A DNA stretch of 7,338 nucleotides from Pseudomonadota bacterium. Lineage in GTDB: Bacteria > SAR324 > XYD2-FULL-50-16 > JAHJRI01. Under the pieces are notes generated by a model. It saw nothing but the letters and a program-made list of their open reading frames with translations. It searched no databases and had not been told where the DNA came from. The stretch lies in the NCBI GenBank assembly GCA_022360105.1, contig JAKSDL010000405.1, positions 1-7,338 on the forward strand, written 5' to 3'. Positions 7,304 through 7,338 of the stretch are shown here, in pieces (position 1 is the stretch's first letter; the number at the start of each line of letters is the position of its first letter). A program made the position numbers and the translations under genes.

Positions 7304-7327
7304 AAATCTTACTTAATTGTAAGATTT
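7304..7327. repeat. Perfect 9-bp inverted repeat with 6-bp spacer
   Basis: AAATCTTAC (7304-7312) and GTAAGATTT (7319-7327) are exact reverse complements separated by TTAATT. No T-run follows, which argues against a terminator. The dyad ends three bases before a TTGACA hexamer, so an operator for a dimeric regulator is a reasonable reading, not a proven one. Confidence 0.6.
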
Positions 7328-7329
7328 AC

Positions 7330-7335
7330 TTGACA
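7330..7335 (+). promoter_or_regulatory. Consensus -35 hexamer TTGACA at the right edge
   Basis: TTGACA matches the sigma70 -35 consensus at all six positions. Its -10 partner would lie beyond base 7338, so the promoter cannot be confirmed here. Its position directly after a perfect dyad raises its credibility. Another TTGACA at 7165-7170 has no -10 partner, so the hexamer alone is weak evidence. Confidence 0.3.
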
Positions 7336-7338
7336 TTA

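Larger units (their letters stand above)
7018..7338. other. AT-rich intergenic tail without a supported gene
   Basis: These 321 bases after trmJ contain no frame with family-like features. They hold a small hairpin CTGCC-N8-GGCAG (7134-7151), a GCTCAG direct repeat (7178-7183 and 7194-7199), the terminator candidate at 7222-7245 and the dyad plus -35 hexamer at the right edge. A short frame opens at ATG 7282 and stays open to the window end, but it lacks a ribosome-binding site. Confidence 0.65.

Noticed and set aside
7282..7338. Short frame from ATG 7282 open to the window end (MRNIIRHQILLNCKIYLTL)
   Set aside because: It has no ribosome-binding site, overlaps the inverted repeat and -35 hexamer, and only 19 codons are visible. 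It could be a gene start but cannot be supported.

Overview
This 7.3 kb window is a gene-dense stretch of chromosome from what looks like a Gram-negative bacterium of moderate, slightly AT-leaning base composition. A secreted FKBP-type prolyl isomerase and a membrane-anchored von Willebrand A (VWA) protein of the BatA/BatB type support a diderm. Bat-type proteins are common in Bacteroidetes, spirochaetes such as Leptospira, and deltaproteobacteria-like lineages. A marine deltaproteobacterial or SAR324-like origin is a guess only. No marker gene in the window settles the taxonomy.

The layout is two divergent gene sets around a gap of about 400 bp (2883-3288). Leftward (minus strand), in transcription order: a BatA/BatB-like VWA protein (2882-1854), a secreted FKBP/Mip-like peptidyl-prolyl isomerase (1810-1115), a YeeZ-like NAD(P)-binding epimerase/dehydratase-fold protein (1104-256), and the N-terminal 78 codons of an unrecognised protein that runs off the left edge (234-1). 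The gaps are 43, 10 and 21 nt, so these four are probably one transcript. Rightward (plus strand): a ClpP-family serine protease (3289-3873), UDP-glucose 6-dehydrogenase (3923-5248), UDP-glucuronate decarboxylase (5285-6229) and a TrmJ-type tRNA 2'-O-methyltransferase (6271-7017). The gaps are 36-49 nt and no convincing terminator lies between them, so they too are probably co-transcribed. The last 321 bp (7018-7338) is AT-rich and holds no supported gene. It carries a weak hairpin/T-run terminator candidate and, at the right edge, a perfect 9-bp inverted repeat followed by a consensus -35 hexamer.

Functionally, the two sugar-nucleotide enzymes form a two-step route from UDP-glucose through UDP-glucuronate to UDP-xylose, which normally feeds surface or extracellular polysaccharide synthesis. 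The VWA protein and the FKBP protein both belong to the cell envelope. ClpP and TrmJ are housekeeping functions (protein turnover, tRNA modification) that appear to be physically rather than mechanistically linked to the sugar genes.

I see no insertion sequence, CRISPR array, tRNA, rRNA or clear phage feature. I do not see an evident new biological system here. The points most worth a second look are the non-canonical N-terminus of ClpP, the VWA protein standing apart from the usual Bat/MoxR neighbours, and the regulatory-looking right edge.
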